Under the pieces are notes generated by a model. That model saw only the letters and a list, made by a program, of their open reading frames with translations, was not told the origin of the DNA and made no database searches. The position numbers and the translations under genes are program-made. DNA of 64,000 nucleotides from Hyposmocoma kahamanoa (Eukaryota > Arthropoda > Insecta > Lepidoptera > Cosmopterigidae): the NCBI RefSeq assembly GCF_003589595.1, contig NW_020654422.1, positions 4,299,154 to 4,363,153 on the forward strand, in the 5' to 3' direction. Positions within the stretch are counted from its first letter, which is position 1. Each line of letters begins with the position of its first letter. Positions 43,891 through 55,109 of the stretch are shown piece by piece.

Positions 43891-44040
43891 CCAGTAGGGC
43901 TAGTACGACACGGCACCGGGGCGGCGGCGCGACTTGCGCAAGAGCGACCTAAAGCGCAAGATCTCTAAGGGAGAACAGCAGTATTTCAAGTTTTATGTCG
44001 CTCTCGCGCAAGTCGCGGCCTGTCGTGTTAGCACTACTGG
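43891..44040. repeat. 150-bp GC-rich foldback MITE
   Basis: Left end CCAGTAGGGCTAGTACGACA; right end is the complement of CCAGTAGTGCTAACACGACA. Inner arms 'cgcgacttgcgcaagagcga' and 'tcgctctcgcgcaagtcgcg' also pair, so nearly the whole element can form one hairpin. Confidence 0.8.
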
Positions 44041-45160
44041 TATGTGGTCATCGTCTCACGTGGATATTTGCGACATCAGATGAGCTGCTTATGCGTTGCC
44101 AGCTTTTAGTTCTGTAAACACGCTTTTTGAAGAACCCCATGTCATAGCGCAAAGGAAATACTTAAAGAGGAAGATTATTCTACATCTTGCAGGTTCGAGG
44201 AAGGAACGAACGAGATGCCTGCGCGGTGTTACAATGCCAGGGATCTAAGATATGACGGATGGACTCCACTCTTTTGGCGGGAAAAGCGATTTTTTAGTAG
44301 TGTCAGTTATGAAGTCGATGTGTTATATGGCAAATTGTACAGTGATCGCATAAAAAACTACAATTGCCATAGAAATAAACATTTTACGCAGACTTTAGAC
44401 TCATACTTGGTACTTGGTACTTGGTGTAACGGGCTAGTGTCCGCAACTCGACGTCAAGGCGCCTATTAGACTCATAACGGGGGTATAAACGTAATAAGAT
44501 AAATATTTTTATTTTATAGAATCAATTTGATGCCGCATTTGAAGAAGTTGTTCGTGAAGTGTTGTGAAGTGTGTCACTTAACTTCTTTTCAAAAACACTT
44601 CTTTTTGTTTGATATGGGAATGCACTTTTTCTTTGGCGCGTTATTTTCCTGGCGTATCCTTCCCAAACTTATGTCGTCGCAAGGTATAAATGTTATTGAA
44701 GGAATATATATATCGACATTATTTTAAATAGAACATGACTCGTATATATTTAGTTATCATAGCTGCAGTTGTCGCTGGTAGCTTTTTTAAAGATTTTCTG
44801 ATAATAAATTGCGCAATAGTAAAACCAAAATGAATACAAAGAGATTTATAAATAAATAAAATCAATAAAATTCATATACAATTAATGATCATGTCTTATT
44901 GAAAAGCACTATTTATTATATTTGCAAGTTATTATGAAAATCTCTAGGTGATCTGTGATTATTTAAGTTGACATTTTTACTAATTTACCTAGGTACCTAT
45001 ACGCAGATTTTGATTAGAAGTTCCGGTAATAAAGTTTTTATTGTCATGGAACAAAGAGAAAATCATTCAGTAGTTCCATGACAATGAAACTGCTAAAGGA
45101 AACAATTTTCTATTTCTATGACATAAAAACTTTAATTAAATTTAAATTGAATTGATATTC
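44041..45160. other. intergenic, two unassigned short ORFs
   Basis: Frames at 44215-44469 (84 codons) and 44527-44727 (66 codons) were examined. Neither matches a family confidently and neither has convincing exon borders. Confidence 0.35.
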
Positions 45161-45163
45161 AAT

Positions 45164-45219
45164 TTTTTTGTGAAATTGCTCCACTAGTATTTGTACTAGT
45201 GGAGCAATTTCACAAAAAA
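45164..45219. repeat. perfect palindrome, 26-bp arms, 4-base loop
   Basis: Left arm 45164-45189 (ttttttgtgaaattgctcca then ctagta), loop tttg, right arm 45194-45219 as the exact complement. A single-arm relative occurs near 41935. Confidence 0.9.
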
Positions 45220-45238
45220 TTGATCTTTGATCGAACAC

Positions 45239-45402
45239 TAAGGGTCATATTCCAGAACTCAACTCAATTGACTGAGACTTGAGTACGATTTCAACTGGAA
45301 ATACGACCCTAATGGCAAGGACTTGAGTTTGATTTTCAGTGCTCACTGCAATATTCAAGTCCTGACTTGAGTATTGAGTAGAGTTCTGGAATACGACCCT
45401 AA
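45239..45402. repeat. Tourist-like MITE with TAA target duplication
   Basis: Left TIR GGGTCATATTCCAGAACTCA and right TIR complement GGGTCGTATTCCAGAACTCT, each about 26 bp, flanked by TAA on both sides (the TWA duplication typical of PIF/Harbinger). About 160 bp, non-coding. Confidence 0.8.
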
Positions 45403-45419
45403 GTAGTTTAGTTAGCATT

Positions 45420-45530
45420 ACGTCTGGTTTGGTTTGCTAGGAGACGTTGGCGTCGATTCGAATCCGGCTGCATCGAAGGAATTTTTTCTAACTGTTCGAT
45501 CTTTGTATTAATAATTATAATAAAAACTTT
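45420..45530 (+). repeat. tRNA-like SINE fragment (family S3)
   Basis: 'gcgtcgattcgaatccggct' resembles a B box, and the tail 'tgttcgatctttgtattaat' matches those near 30690 and 31640. Confidence 0.45.
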
Positions 45531-45961
45531 GCTATGGGAACTAAGCAGCTCTGCCAGCTCTCCGCCAACAACGTTTATTCCTGAGTGTACAGTGTGGTGT
45601 TATGTATGTACTATTACTTTCTTAAAGTGACCGACTAATGACTTAAATCTGAAAGTGTAACTTGCTTTGTCATTAAAGTAACATCCCTATCCAAATAACT
45701 AACAGAACGCTACGCTGTCTACGAAATGCAGCTCACTCAGGTGATCATGATCTGATCGTTGTGAACAAACTTACAACCTTATTGTGACAAGCTGTTGAAT
45801 ATTCATGTTAAGCCTCTCACGTTGAAGGTATAAAATGAGCATCAGCTTGGATGATAAATTATTCTCATCGTGCTTGTGCTACAGAGTGGCAAGGTGAGAA
45901 AAAAATTCATTATAAAGCCTGTTTCTTTATTATAATAAAGTATACAACGATGCGCACTTTA

Positions 45962-46388
45962 TTTTTAACCGACTTCAAAAAAGGAGGAGGTTCTCAATTC
46001 GACTGTATGTTTTTTAATTTAATTTTTTTTGTATGTATGTTACGCGATAACTCCGGTATTTGTGTACCGATTTTCATGATAATTTTTTTTGTTAGAAAGG
46101 AGGTACTTCTATAGTAGTCCCATTTCATTTTGAAGAAAATCACCCACCTCTAAGGGTGGCTGTTCACGCATGAAGATTCATTTTTATAAATAGCGCCTAA
46201 ATTTTACTTAAGGAGCAATTATTTTAAAGCTTGATTTTGCTATTTCTCCAATTCAAGGCGATTTTCTCTCAATATACTTTGAGTAGTGAGAACCGTTTTT
46301 TAAGTCCTGTATAGTGACGAACTAGGGAATATTTCAATAAAACTTAGCAAATAGACGTAATTCCACGTACGAGGTCGGTTTTTTTTTA
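45962..46388. repeat. repeat family R3, full length, opposite orientation
   Basis: Starts 'tttttaaccgacttcaaaaa' then aggaggaggttctc and ends 'ttccacgtacgaggtcggtt' then tttttt. It is the inverse of the copy at 43045-43474. Comparison of the two defines the family ends. Confidence 0.8.
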
Positions 46389-46588
46389 ATTTTGAATCGT
46401 TTTCAAATTCCCATTTCGTTCACAATTTTCATATTTGTACTATCTGTCATCACTTCCATCAAAATTCATGAAAAGAGACGTGCCCATAAATTACATATCA
46501 CCTGCATTTCCTTATTGTAAAACTTTCGGGGTGAGCATTGTGTCATGTGTTAGTTACTTTTATAGGGAGTGTTTTATAATAGTATTAA

Positions 46589-46800
46589 CTGTGTTCCGGT
46601 TTTGAAGGGAAGGTTGCTGGTGAAATTACAGGCACATGGGACTTGTCAACTTATGTCTCAGGGTGACGGGCGCAGTGGCAGTGCCTCTCGGATCTTTGCG
46701 ATTTAAAGCTCTGAGTGGCACTGTAAGTGTTATGGACAGCCGTGTAGCTTAACATCAGGCGCTCGACTTGTTCGTCCCGTCATTTAAGTGACGGGACGAC
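46589..46800 (+). repeat. R2 retroelement, 5' truncated
   Basis: Begins at 'actgtgttccggttttgaag' and runs to the 3' end 'cgacttgttcgtcccgtcat'. The first 80 bases of R2 are missing. Confidence 0.75.
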
Positions 46801-46976
46801 AATATTAATATTATCATAAAAAAAACTTTCGTACAGTTACAGGCTTTCTTTTTCACTTTTATCATCTCTTATATTAATGTGGACCGAGTTTTCTGTATTC
46901 TTAATTAAGGCTTCTAGAATGAAGTCCCCTACCCCATAGTAGACATTTTTTATCATTTTATGTTACAATGACTATC

Positions 46977-47019
46977 AGTACTTAATATCGATCAATGACT
47001 TTCATCGATATTAAGTACT
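46977..47019. repeat. perfect stem-loop, 16-bp arms
   Basis: AGTACTTAATATCGAT (46977-46992) and its exact complement (47004-47019), separated by 11 bases. Confidence 0.85.
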
Positions 47020-47424
47020 CATTATTATTATTATTTTATTTTAATTATACCAATTATGAATTTGTATTACAATTTTTTCAAAATTTTTTTTACAGTTACT
47101 AATTATTATGTTTTTAAATATTTTTATAATGTACATAATACACACGTGATAAACACATATGCACGCTACATTTACCTCACAATGTTTTTGTTTTTGATGC
47201 ACCGCAACGCGCTACTCTCGAAGGTGGTGGCTGAAAATCAGTTGAGCAAATTTTGCACTGAGGCACGACCTATTTGGCTTGCTTTAGCATACACAAGCTG
47301 TTCATAATTAGGTTAATATTATGTTTTTATGCTTTTTTCTTTTTAATTTTGATTTCTGTGTGTCTCTTTTAATCAATTTACTCTATTATATTGTTGTGTG
47401 TATGATGCAAGACAATAAACGTTT

Positions 47425-47451
47425 TATCTATCTATCTATCTATCTATCTAT
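47425..47451. repeat. (TATC)n microsatellite
   Basis: About six and a half copies of a TATC tetramer. Confidence 0.9.
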
Positions 47452-47566
47452 TCTCATTTCTCTAAGGTTAGGTTAGGTTAGTAAGCTAGGAGCTAACTTA
47501 AGTTTTGTTGAATCAGGCCCATTATCTAAAGCAGCGTTACGAAGATCTGTATTTCTTCCACCATTA

Positions 47567-47702
47567 AGCTTAAAACACACAGAGAACAGGTGCGGGTCTG
47601 GTCGGGACCGCGGCGGCTCTAATACTGTGCATTTATTTACATGGACGACAACACACCAAACGCGGGCGCGTAAGCGCGCTATGTGTGTTTCACGCTTTAG
47701 TG
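47567..47702. repeat. GC-rich inverted-repeat element, relative of 31712-31842
   Basis: Shares 'gcatttatttacatggacga' then caacacac with 31712-31842. Termini 'aagcttaaaacacac' and 'gtgtgtttcacgcttt' are imperfect complements. Confidence 0.6.
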
Positions 47703-48535
47703 TACCGTACTTTTGAAACCTCCACGCCGCTAAATCATCATTAGTTGTTGAAACAGGTCTCCTTTCCGTTTCAATATACAATAGGCCTCAAATCGTCGCA
47801 TTGCGCTTCAAGGTGAACCTATCACTTACTGGTTCATCATCCAAAATACCTATTCAAGAAACTTAAATGAGTTAAAGATGTTCAAGAAAGGAATACACGT
47901 TGTAGAGCTGCAAATCTTTTGGTAATCCCTAAGCACAAAATACTAGGGTTCAATGGGCTGTTTCAAAAATATTTTGCCACCATACTTAACAGAAAGTCCA
48001 TATACACAATTAAACACCAACTAAAAAGTAATGCTGGCCACACAGAAAGAGAACCCCTAGACCAGATTTGTTATATGTGGCAATAGACGTATTCATTAAT
48101 TTTAAATGCTTTTATATTTATCGTGTTACATCAGTTATTCAGGTTTACAATTACACGAATAATGGATCAACATGGTACGAGTAAAATGTTAATTTTTTAA
48201 TTTTAATTTTTAATAATTCAGATATTTTTATTAGAGAATGGTAGGTTTTTAAATTTTTTTTTTACTAGTACCTCTATATTATATTATAGATTAGTCCACT
48301 AAGTTTACGGAACAGGCCCAAAATGTAAATGTGTTTACTAAACTCGGGGGCAGGCTGAAAACAAGTGCTGACCCACTTCTATCGTTCCGTGAACGCTGAC
48401 ATTGGTCCTCACACACAAATCACTTAGTTTTTTTTAAATATTTTGTAGATAATCGTGTTTTCTTTTGTTACCTATGTATTTTATGCGTGTGGAAATGAAT
48501 GGTTTAAATAGTTTAAGTCAACCCATTTATACATT

Positions 48536-48665
48536 CCACTGCTGGGCATGGTCTCCTCTCAGGCGAAGGTTTAGGCCATAGATCGCCACACTGGCCCAAA
48601 ATTTTAGACATTTTCCGAGGGTTGTGAACTTTGTTCGACGTGCAGGTTTTACCGAAAAGCTCTTG
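48536..48665. repeat. dispersed repeat R5, second copy
   Basis: Same block order as 25590-25735: 'gtctcctctcaggcgaaggt', ttaggccatagatcgcca, 'cgacgtgcaggtttt'. It ends about 95 bases before the insulin-like start codon. Confidence 0.55.
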
Positions 48666-48760
48666 GTGAATTTCCAATTCATTTAAACAAAATACTTACT
48701 GGATTATAGCTATTAATATTTAATAAATATGACTTTTTAAAATGAAATACAATGTTCTAG

Positions 48761-50199
48761 ATGAATCCACAAAAGTTCTTGTCGGTCTTCGCTGTTATCT
48801 TGACTCTATCAGCATGTACTGCTCAACTGGGTGGTAAGAATGACATCCGGGAACATAATAACAAGATCTACTGTGGCAAAAAACTAGCCAAGGTCATGGC
48901 TGCCATTTGTTATACGGAAGAAGCTGTCAAACGCATTGAGTCTGCTACTATGAATGGTGAGTACATATTGTACTTACTAGATATATACTAAGACGAGAGC
49001 CTTACTAGACTGAGAAATCTCGCTGCATTCTTGTGTCACAGGGAAAAAATATAGAGACTCGGTGCAGTCTCGAAAATCCCGGGAAAATCGAGACTTTGTA
49101 GACTGTCAAAAGTAGGTTTCCATACTTATAAGCCTCGGTATTTAGACAGTCAAAACATGGTATTTTAATTAAGTTCTTTATTACTCAAATTATTAAATTA
49201 AAAAATATTTATGAAAGTTTGGGTACATAAGAAACAACGGGCGTTTAATATAGTTCCGGTTAGAGAGGACAGATTACATACACAGATTGTAATAAATTCC
49301 ACTTACAGTGTTGCCATGTTCATGTAACCAGATTAAGGAATTACTATTGGTTTAGTAGATTTTTAATACTTTTAAATTAAGTGACTTATACATAATACAA
49401 TAATAACAACATGGTTCCAATATTTTCTTCGAACACTTTATCGCATACTGCAAATTGAAAAATAGAGGTAAAAGTGGGTAGTGTAGAAAAATTGTAGATA
49501 AGAGTTTATGGAGCACACGGCGTATTTTAAGCGCGCCGATGATGCGCATTTACAAACGCGCGTTTACGGCGCTGTAAACACGCGTCGTCTGCGTGTAAAG
49601 TAGTCGTCTGTGTGATTAAAACGCGCGCAAACATGGCGTTGCAAGCAAGAAGCTTATATACTCCACTGGAGTTTACACTTACAATTTCATACATTTTGTC
49701 ATTTCAAGAACTAACTGAAATTAACAAATAAAACTAAAATTAAAACTATCTCTTATCAAAATGCGCGATAGACACGCGAGTCGTCGGCGCGTTTAAAATA
49801 CGCCGTGTGCAAAGGCTCTAAATATTTAAATTCCGAACTCGTCGTTTAGGATTATGGGTACTTACTACTTATGCTAAGCACTTGTCGATGACCTGGAATA
49901 CGAACCTTTCCAAACTCTATTCCATTACCATTATTTTTGCGAATTTATCTTCGAACGTTTTTGGCCGCATTTTCTTTCAAAGCTTATACTTAATAACGAC
50001 AAAATCAATTACAGACGCAATCCTTAACCCCTACTACAAGACGCAAGACGCAGTCTACGGGTTACCATGGGTATTGCCGCAGAAAGTCCAAGGCATTGGA
50101 TCTATGGCGTCTCACTTCAAGGGCAATATATATGCAAGCATTGTTGCTGAATGCTGCGAGAAGCCTTGCAGCTTCGACGAACTCTTGAATTATTGTTAA
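48761..50199 (+). CDS. insulin-like peptide precursor, bombyxin-type (2 exons, 126 aa)
   Basis: Secreted insulin-family hormone. Exons 48761-48956 and 50015-50199 are joined by a phase-1 intron of about 1,060 bp inside the C-peptide region, the conserved insulin-gene intron position. Residues 1-21 form a signal peptide (MNPQKFLSVFAVILTLSACTA). The B chain has IYCGKKLAKVMAAICY with the two cysteines spaced C-x11-C (38, 50). The A chain ends SIVAECCEKPCSFDELLNYC, the exact CC-x3-C-x8-C signature (112, 113, 117, 126), terminating at the last Cys. A dibasic KR (57-58) follows the B chain, but no dibasic pair precedes the A chain; only a single Lys (101) lies nearby. The start lies right after TGTTCTAG, which looks like a splice acceptor, and an out-of-frame ATG lies 19 bases upstream, so a 5' UTR intron is likely. 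No second insulin-like gene was seen in the window. Confidence 0.93.
49511..49818. repeat. foldback element in the insulin-like gene intron
   Basis: Left arm 'gagcacacggcgtattttaa' then gcgcgccgatgatgcgcatt; right arm 'gcgagtcgtcggcgcgttta' then aaatacgccgtgtgcaaaggctc, imperfect complements over about 45-60 bp. Interior CG-rich at both ends (cgcgcgtttacggcg, aacacgcgtcgtctgcg). Confidence 0.75.
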
Positions 50200-52282
50200 G
50201 TATTTTATATAAGTAATATTGTTTATACGTTTATTAAGTCGGTCGGGTACACGATACAGCAATAAGAATTGCCTGATTAATAACTATCGCAATATTTTTA
50301 ATTACAAAATTGTTTGTTTTCGTGGAACAGAATTTCTACCCCGTTCATGGATAGTACTTAAGTAATACCGCACTTCAAAATGTCACTACTTTTCTTTGTG
50401 TCTTAGTGCTTATATTGACTGTTGTTGTTACTTGCCTTGTGACTACATTTTATGTCCCGGATTTTTTCGGGATTCGGGAAATCACATGAGTAGATTAAAC
50501 ATAACATAACAAAACAAAACATAGTTATTTGGGATAGGTTAAGTCAGTAGGTAGACTACATTTATCTAAACTTTGCGATGAGTTGCTGCAAATGTAGTCG
50601 TCAGGCAGTCTTCACTTTCTGTCTCTGTTTATCGAAGTTTAAGTAAATACTCTACTGTTCCGATCACTGTTTATCATTGACGGCTGATTCCGGTGACATT
50701 CTTTTGTAAAAGAAAGTACGGCTGTGACAGTAGTAGAATGATTGCCGTTGTCATATTGAATTACTTAAAACCTAAATGAGTTTTAGAGAAATAAAATAGG
50801 TAAATGAAACTTACTTTTTCTGTTACAAAGTTCAATGGCACTGACATATATTGCTGTCACCTCATGCAAACATGGTGTCCACCGTACTGTCTTAATTTAG
50901 TACACATTAAATATGCATGTGTAACGTCCACAAATATATGCGTTTAAATCATTGTTTAAATCATTGAATTTTGTCAGTACATTGTGAATACTTCTCTATG
51001 GAGAAGCAGTAGACGGAAACTACACAGAAAACACTTGGAAATTGCATTGCTAAGCCCGTAGTTGGGATTTTTGAGATTCATACATCGAAACGGCGTACTA
51101 TCATAATTACTCAGATATTTAATTTTACCGTAAACGCTGTTACTGTCCACACACGGGCCAAATGGCCCATTTCTTTAGTACTTTATAAAATTAGGTCATA
51201 ATATTGGTAATTCGTAGGTACTAGTCAATAAGAATTTGTAAGTCAACGATGTTACTTATATTATCCGGGAATATCGTGTTATTTTGGCGTATGTACATTT
51301 CTGTCGCGTGTTACCGATACATAATAGAGAATGAGATCGTGACAGCACGTACACGCGTAGCGATCATGTTATAAGGTATCCAACTTCGATATTTCGTCGG
51401 TGTTTTGTAGAAAGCGCCATTTTGAAAAAAAAATCAGTGAAGCATGTTTTAGGTTTTAATTACTACTTTAAAATATTTATGTCCTGTTTTAAAATTCAAT
51501 TTTGGGTTTGATTAAGTTTAAGTTTTAAAACTGAATTTAAAACAGGACTTGAATATTTGAAAACCTAAAACAACTAAAACATTTCCCCTGAAAAATGTTT
51601 CGAAATGGCGCTTTTACCCCTTCTACAAAACACCGACAATTTCTAAATGATAGCGTCAATATCCCGTCCGATACGCCAAAATGACAGAAGTGGTAGATCC
51701 AGCCTTATATGTAAAGGTGATCTACAAGGTTGACTTTCACCTGAAATAAATTTGTGCAAATCAAGGATGCGTTTGTAATGTGTAAGGAAGAGAAAATGGT
51801 ACTCCATGCTCGCGGCTTGTACAGGGTACGGTTTTCCCTCAAACGCGTAATTTATTTGAATTAGTCAACTTGCGAGGATGTTCAACTGTATCGGCGGAGT
51901 TAGTTTGTGGAGTATAGTTTTTATTTTTAATGTTAGTGTAGATATATAGATTCGTTCGTTCGATGACGTAAATTTTAGTTTTAATGATATAATTCACATC
52001 GATATAATTCACAATGATATAATTTTCATTTTGATGTGGCCACAAAATTGTTGTTCAATACAAAAATTATTGTCTTTGCGAACTGTGAAATTCAGGATCC
52101 TAGGTGTAGCCTCAGAGTAGCATAATTTATTGTAAAAGTCCCGTCACGTACCTGTTCTATCGTCAGTGTGGCGCGTGTACATATTTTTCGAAATATCTTT
52201 GTATGGTCATCAGACCATATATATCAATATACTTACAGATTTCCAAGAACTAATTCATTGATATACAATTGATTCTTATAAC
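50200..52282. other. intergenic downstream of the insulin-like gene
   Basis: AT-rich with one foldback element (51396-51637). No coding similarity on either strand. Confidence 0.4.
51396..51637. repeat. foldback element with about 60-120-bp arms
   Basis: 'gtcggtgttttgtagaaagc' then gccatttt, 'gttttaggtttt' and 'gtcctgttttaaaattca' on the left are mirrored by 'tgaatttaaaacaggact', 'aaaacctaaaac' and 'aaatggcgctttt...tacaaaacaccgac' on the right, centred near 51517. Confidence 0.7.
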
Positions 52283-52505
52283 TGCCTCCGTGGCCGAACG
52301 GTTACCATGCCGGACTGCCACGCAGAGGTCCCAGGTTCGATTCCCGGGCCGGGAGAAATATTTGTATGACCTACATTTATTTCTCTCGTGAGTTTGGGTG
52401 TAATTTGTGGTTGTCTATGTGTGTGTCCATGGCACCCGGGACACAGGGTTTCCCTAGTGCGGGGCCATGTTGAGTGTGTGCGTTATTATTATTATTATTA
52501 TTATT
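52283..52505 (+). repeat. tRNA-derived SINE (family S1), full-length reference copy
   Basis: Head TGCCTCCGTGGCCGAACGGT then taccatgccgg (A box region), B box GGTTCGATTCCCGG, a body ending 'gcggggccatgttgagtgtg' then tgcg, and a tail of seven TTA/ATT repeats. Internal Pol III promoter boxes are intact. It is not a tRNA gene, because no acceptor-stem pairing or 73-base end was seen. Confidence 0.9.
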
Positions 52506-54127
52506 GTAATTCTGAAGAATATACTCACGATTCTGATGTTTGCTTTAGTTTTTGGCATTATTGTTGACTAGTTAATATCACTTTTTAGGTTTGACTGCGT
52601 AGACCGTGCTAATTAAAGAAACAAGACGCCACATTCTTTCCTCCACTAGAACGGCAATATAAAACGATGTTTTCGTCTTTTCATAAAGTTCTTAGTCTTT
52701 ATTGTAATATAAAAGGAACTTTCTGAAGTTACGTTTACATTTATAGTTAGTACAGGCGTTCAAATTTCCGCAACAACATACAGAATAAACAAAAGTTATA
52801 TTAAAACTAGTTTTAATATAACGTTATTAAAGTCTAGAAGTGGTGTATAGAGCTCAAAATATCTACTTATTTATATTACACTTTCCCGTCTTTGGTATTG
52901 TCGTTCCAAAATCATCTAAATGAAATTTTCAGCAAGGAAAGTATATAAATAAGTAACTACTATACATACTATTATGTTCTGCTTCCCAATGGATTAGGCA
53001 GACTTACTACGTCTCTGATAAACATTTTTCGCCATATTTCAAATTTTCATTTTTTGGTATGTTTCAAAGTGCGTTTCAAAAACATTTTGCCATTACTCAG
53101 TAATCCTTTTCAACCTTTCCCTTTAATTTTCTAGTCACTTCTATATTTACGTCGCCTATGTTGATCTTTTATCTATTTCGACCTTCCTAGTAGCCAAGTA
53201 TAGATCCGATAATAAAGTTAAATGTAAGAAAATAATTCTAAGTAATTAGTAGTGTAATGGTATTTATTATTGACATAAATAATGACTTAAAAAAAAAAGA
53301 AGATAAATACCAAAACACTTATTATAAATATTTGGAAAATCCGCAATGGTGTCTACGCAGGGTATTGGTAGATCGTCAAAACGGCTGCGATATTTCAATC
53401 AATGTAGTTTCCCTTAGTTTAAACTGATTTGTAGTTAAATTCGATTTCAAAGCAAAAATACTTTTATTATACAAGGTGTCAACATGTAAACTTTAAAATA
53501 ATCTGGATACTGATACATATACATTGATAGTTTTTTCCAGAAACCTTTAGAACGGGAATCCGAAACCTTATGTTCAATGTACTTGGTCATATTACTGTTA
53601 AGCTCTATTTGTTTTTTATGTGAAATGTTAGCACAATAGGATAGGGTAGGTATTACGTATTAAGTACAAATGTTATCAGATTTGATTTATTAGTACGTTT
53701 TTTAACCTATTACCTAATGATTAGGTCATCTGTTATAAAATACTATTTGATTAGGTCTTTATCAAAGATAACCCAAGTGCAAATAGTACTTCATAAAAAT
53801 CCATAATGTTGTATAAAACCAAATACATTTTATTGTTAAGATGCTAAACATTAAATAATAGATTGTTGTCGTGATATAGCAAAAATTGTTTTATTTCTGT
53901 TTTAGAAGTCTTGTAATCACGTTTCATTTATTCTTATAATATTTCGCTACCACTATTTACTAATTGTATTTGATATATTTGGCAAACAATCGCCATGTAT
54001 ACATAGTATGTGCGACAAAGTCAAACTCAGATAATCTTTGTTTCATATGTATTGATATTACATTTATTGCATTACTACGTGGTTTCCTTAGATTACGAAT
54101 ACACTGAAATTGTCCCTTATATTTTCG
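52506..54127. other. intergenic, nothing recognised
   Basis: AT-rich. No coding similarity or repeat with a second local copy. Confidence 0.4.
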
Positions 54128-54405
54128 TAGCAGTAAAGCTCCTTGTGAAAGAATTCGTCCAGGTAAGTACCTTACTGCCACCTTACCTATTTCTACCGCC
54201 AATAATATTAGCATTACTGTGTTTTGAAGGGTGCTTGTGAAATTACCGGCACATGGGACTTCTTAACTCATGTCTCAGGGTAACATAAGTCTCGGGTTCA
54301 GAGCTTTGCGATTTAACGCCCTGAGTGGCACTGCAACTGTTATGGACAGACGTTATCATCAGGCGCACGACTTTTATTCGTCCCGTCACTTGATATTATA
54401 AAAAA
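54128..54405 (+). repeat. R2 retroelement, near full length
   Basis: From 'tagcagtaaagctccttgtg' to the 3' end 'cccgtcacttgatattataa' then aaaaa. The internal region around 54240-54300 is slightly rearranged. Confidence 0.75.
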
Positions 54406-54593
54406 AGTAGCATCCTGCTGAGGTATCGCGATATAAGCGAGCACACTCAAATAGTTAATTAATACATTTCATGCTTAAGTCAAAAATAATGATAATAGTA
54501 CCTACAAATTTTATATTATGTAAACAATATTCAATTTTATGACAATAAATGTATATAGTATTAATTGTTGAAAATTATTTAAGTATTTGTGTA

Positions 54594-54782
54594 TGCCTCC
54601 GTGACCAAACGGTTACTGTGCTGGTCTGCCACGCAGAGGACCCGGGTTCGATTGGGATAAATATTTGTACGGCCTACAATTATTTCTCTTGTAAGTTTGG
54701 GTATAATTCATGGTTGTCGATGTATGTGTTCATGGCACCCGTGATATAGGATTTTTCTAGTGCAGGGCTATGAGTGTGTATA
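54594..54782 (+). repeat. tRNA-derived SINE (family S1), diverged
   Basis: Head TGCCTCCGTGACCAAACGGT, shortened B-box region 'acccgggttcgattgggata', body to 'tagtgcagggctatgagtgt'. More mutated than 52283-52505 and lacks the ATT tail. Confidence 0.75.
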
Positions 54783-55109
54783 TTGTGTATATAAAGTGTA
54801 TATAATTTAGTACTTTTGAAGCACGTTTTTAAATTTTTTTGGTTTTTTTGATGACTTTTGGATTGATTAAACTCTACTGCTCGTTCGTAAGGCAGATTTC
54901 CCTCTGAAGAATGAGTAAGAAAGTCTTGGAATAAATATGTACGCATATATAATAATACATACACACTTATTATTCATAACATTAATTTCAAACATCGTAA
55001 ATCGAGACTACTGGCAAGAGCTAAACGGGTCATTGCCGCTATTTTTTGGCATCTAAGTACCTACGCAGAAGCTGGATAATAAACCTTTAGTACAAAGTTT
55101 TTATTTCAC

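Larger units (their letters stand above)
46801..48535. other. intergenic with small repeats
   Basis: Holds a stem-loop at 46977-47019, a TATC microsatellite at 47425-47451 and a GC-rich element at 47567-47702. Frames at 47056-47307 and 47473-47781 show no family similarity. Confidence 0.4.

Noticed and set aside
44215..44727. Two short plus-strand frames, and an exon-like stretch after 'tttttattttatag' reading NQFDAAFEEVVREVL then stop, reminiscent of a small GTPase C-terminus.
   Set aside because: The similarity is a short helix only, no upstream GTPase exons (G-box motifs) were found, and the neighbouring 84-codon frame matches nothing known.
47056..47307. 83-codon plus-strand frame near the TATC microsatellite.
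   Set aside because: Low-complexity Phe/Tyr/Asn-rich translation of AT-rich DNA.
52283..52505. Possible tRNA gene.
   Set aside because: A and B boxes are present, but the head lacks tRNA folding ends, is followed by a conserved SINE body and ATT tail, and occurs in many copies.
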